Of a DNA stretch of 64,000 bases, positions 63,516 through 64,000 are shown one piece after another. Origin of the DNA: Sphingomonadaceae bacterium (GTDB lineage Bacteria; Pseudomonadota; Alphaproteobacteria; Sphingomonadales; Sphingomonadaceae). The notes below the pieces were generated by a model. That model made no database searches. It saw only the letters and a list, made by a program, of their open reading frames with translations, and was not told the DNA's origin. Each line of letters starts with the position of its first letter. Position 1 is the first letter of the stretch. A program made the position numbers and the translations under genes. The stretch is taken from contig CANJQJ010000009.1 in NCBI GenBank assembly GCA_947476425.1, positions 1 to 64,000 on the forward strand, read 5' to 3'.

Positions 63516-64000
63516 ATGACGGTTGCGTTGTCCAAGCTCAATTTCCGGGATGTGGGTGGTCTCCGCGCAGTCGATGGGCGCGTGATTCGGCCCAATCTGA
63601 TTTTTCGCTCCGAAGGTCCGGCGAACTTCATGGCCGCGCATCACGAAGAGCTTGAAGCGATCGGGTTCAAGACGATCTGCGACCTGCGCTCGGCGATCGA
63701 GCGCGAGGAAGCGCCCAATGATTGGGCCGGCCCAGATTGCCGCATGCTTCATCTCGACATCAATATCGATATCCGCGCCCAAGGCGAGGAGTCCGATCCA
63801 GCCGACGAACATGACTGGGGTGACCTGTGGGGCTCGCTCCGCAACGATCCTACGGCGGAGCGTGCGCATTGGGTGATGAGCGAGAGCTATCGTCATATGC
63901 CGGCTGCGTTGCTGCCCAACATGAAGTTGATTGTGCAATCCCTTATCGACGGCGACGTGCCGATGATGATCCACTGCACCGCAGGCAAGGATCGCACCGG
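63516..64000 (+). CDS. Tyrosine-protein phosphatase (IphP-like), 3' end beyond window
   Basis: The visible 161 residues start LNFRDVGGLRAVDGRVIRPN and ICDLRS, typical of the bacterial DSP/IphP group of tyrosine/phosphoinositide phosphatases, and reach the active-site P-loop HCTAGKDRTG at the window edge (catalytic Cys in HC). The C-terminal part is cut off. It starts 11 bases after the VOC stop codon with GAGGAG upstream, so it is co-transcribed with the SDR and VOC genes. Confidence 0.9.
   Translation, partial: MTVALSKLNFRDVGGLRAVDGRVIRPNLIFRSEGPANFMAAHHEELEAIGFKTICDLRSAIEREEAPNDWAGPDCRMLHLDINIDIRAQGEESDPADEHDWGDLWGSLRNDPTAERAHWVMSESYRHMPAALLPNMKLIVQSLIDGDVPMMIHCTAGKDRT

Overview
The window looks like a chromosomal segment of an alphaproteobacterium of the sphingomonad group (Sphingomonas or a close relative). 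Reasons: high GC with strongly GC-biased third codon positions; a tonB-exbB-exbD-exbD cluster; a class II DAHP synthase; an HdaA-type DnaA regulator; a purN/purM - DUF2066-hdaA - ppk1 - ppx - rnd - aspS neighbourhood; and CtrA-like TTAACC half-sites ahead of some genes. The taxonomic call is inference from gene content. Almost all of the window is ordinary chromosomal coding sequence. I see no prophage, CRISPR array, rRNA or intact insertion sequence; the only transposase trace is an IS1380-type fragment at the left edge.

Layout. 1-7.3 kb: IS1380 remnant, parC, a GGDEF-EAL c-di-GMP enzyme, then a leftward chain (DUF1285 - CoA-type NUDIX - cca) joined by 4-base ATGA overlaps, and a GNAT. 7.3-9.6 kb: two tandem DnaA-box-like sequences, a FolM-like reductase with folB, and a predicted exported protein. 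9.8-12.4 kb: the TonB energy-transduction operon ending in a clear terminator. 12.5-14.5 kb: glutathione-dependent formaldehyde oxidation (frmA, fghA). 14.7-24.3 kb: a glycan/envelope region with two leftward groups: (i) an alpha/alpha-toroid protein, a UPF0104 membrane protein and a GT-C-like membrane protein; (ii) a GT4, a GT2 and an acyltransferase-SGNH protein. 24.5-27 kb: two small conserved-looking proteins, tRNA-Glu and metY. 27.1-31.6 kb: an isolated flagellin with its own terminator, then an alpha/beta hydrolase and a Rieske oxygenase. 31.8-38.8 kb: DAHP synthase, a UDP-GlcNAc 2-epimerase, ndk, purN/purM, DUF2066 and hdaA. 38.9-46.9 kb: polyphosphate genes ppk1, ppx and ppk2 with rnd and aspS. 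47-55 kb: oxyR and yaaA, a secreted TPR protein, an Lrp regulator, a degenerate histidine kinase, a CAU-anticodon tRNA, a CDF transporter, an FMN reductase and a second 2-epimerase paralogue. 55.8-64 kb: rnr, folE, then an accessory-looking cluster of sulfotransferase - ferredoxin - epoxide hydrolase diverging from AraC - SDR - VOC protein - tyrosine phosphatase (cut by the window edge).

The strongest unexplained structure is a family of about 94-bp intergenic palindromes (eight copies). Each arm of the palindrome is itself a small hairpin, and one copy in front of aspS carries compensatory changes in both arms. Other points worth a second look: two genes that appear to need a CTG start codon (one restores the essential N-terminus of an epimerase, the other a first membrane helix), a histidine kinase whose ATP-binding motifs are lost while the H-box is kept, and tandem DnaA-box-like sites in a short non-coding region.
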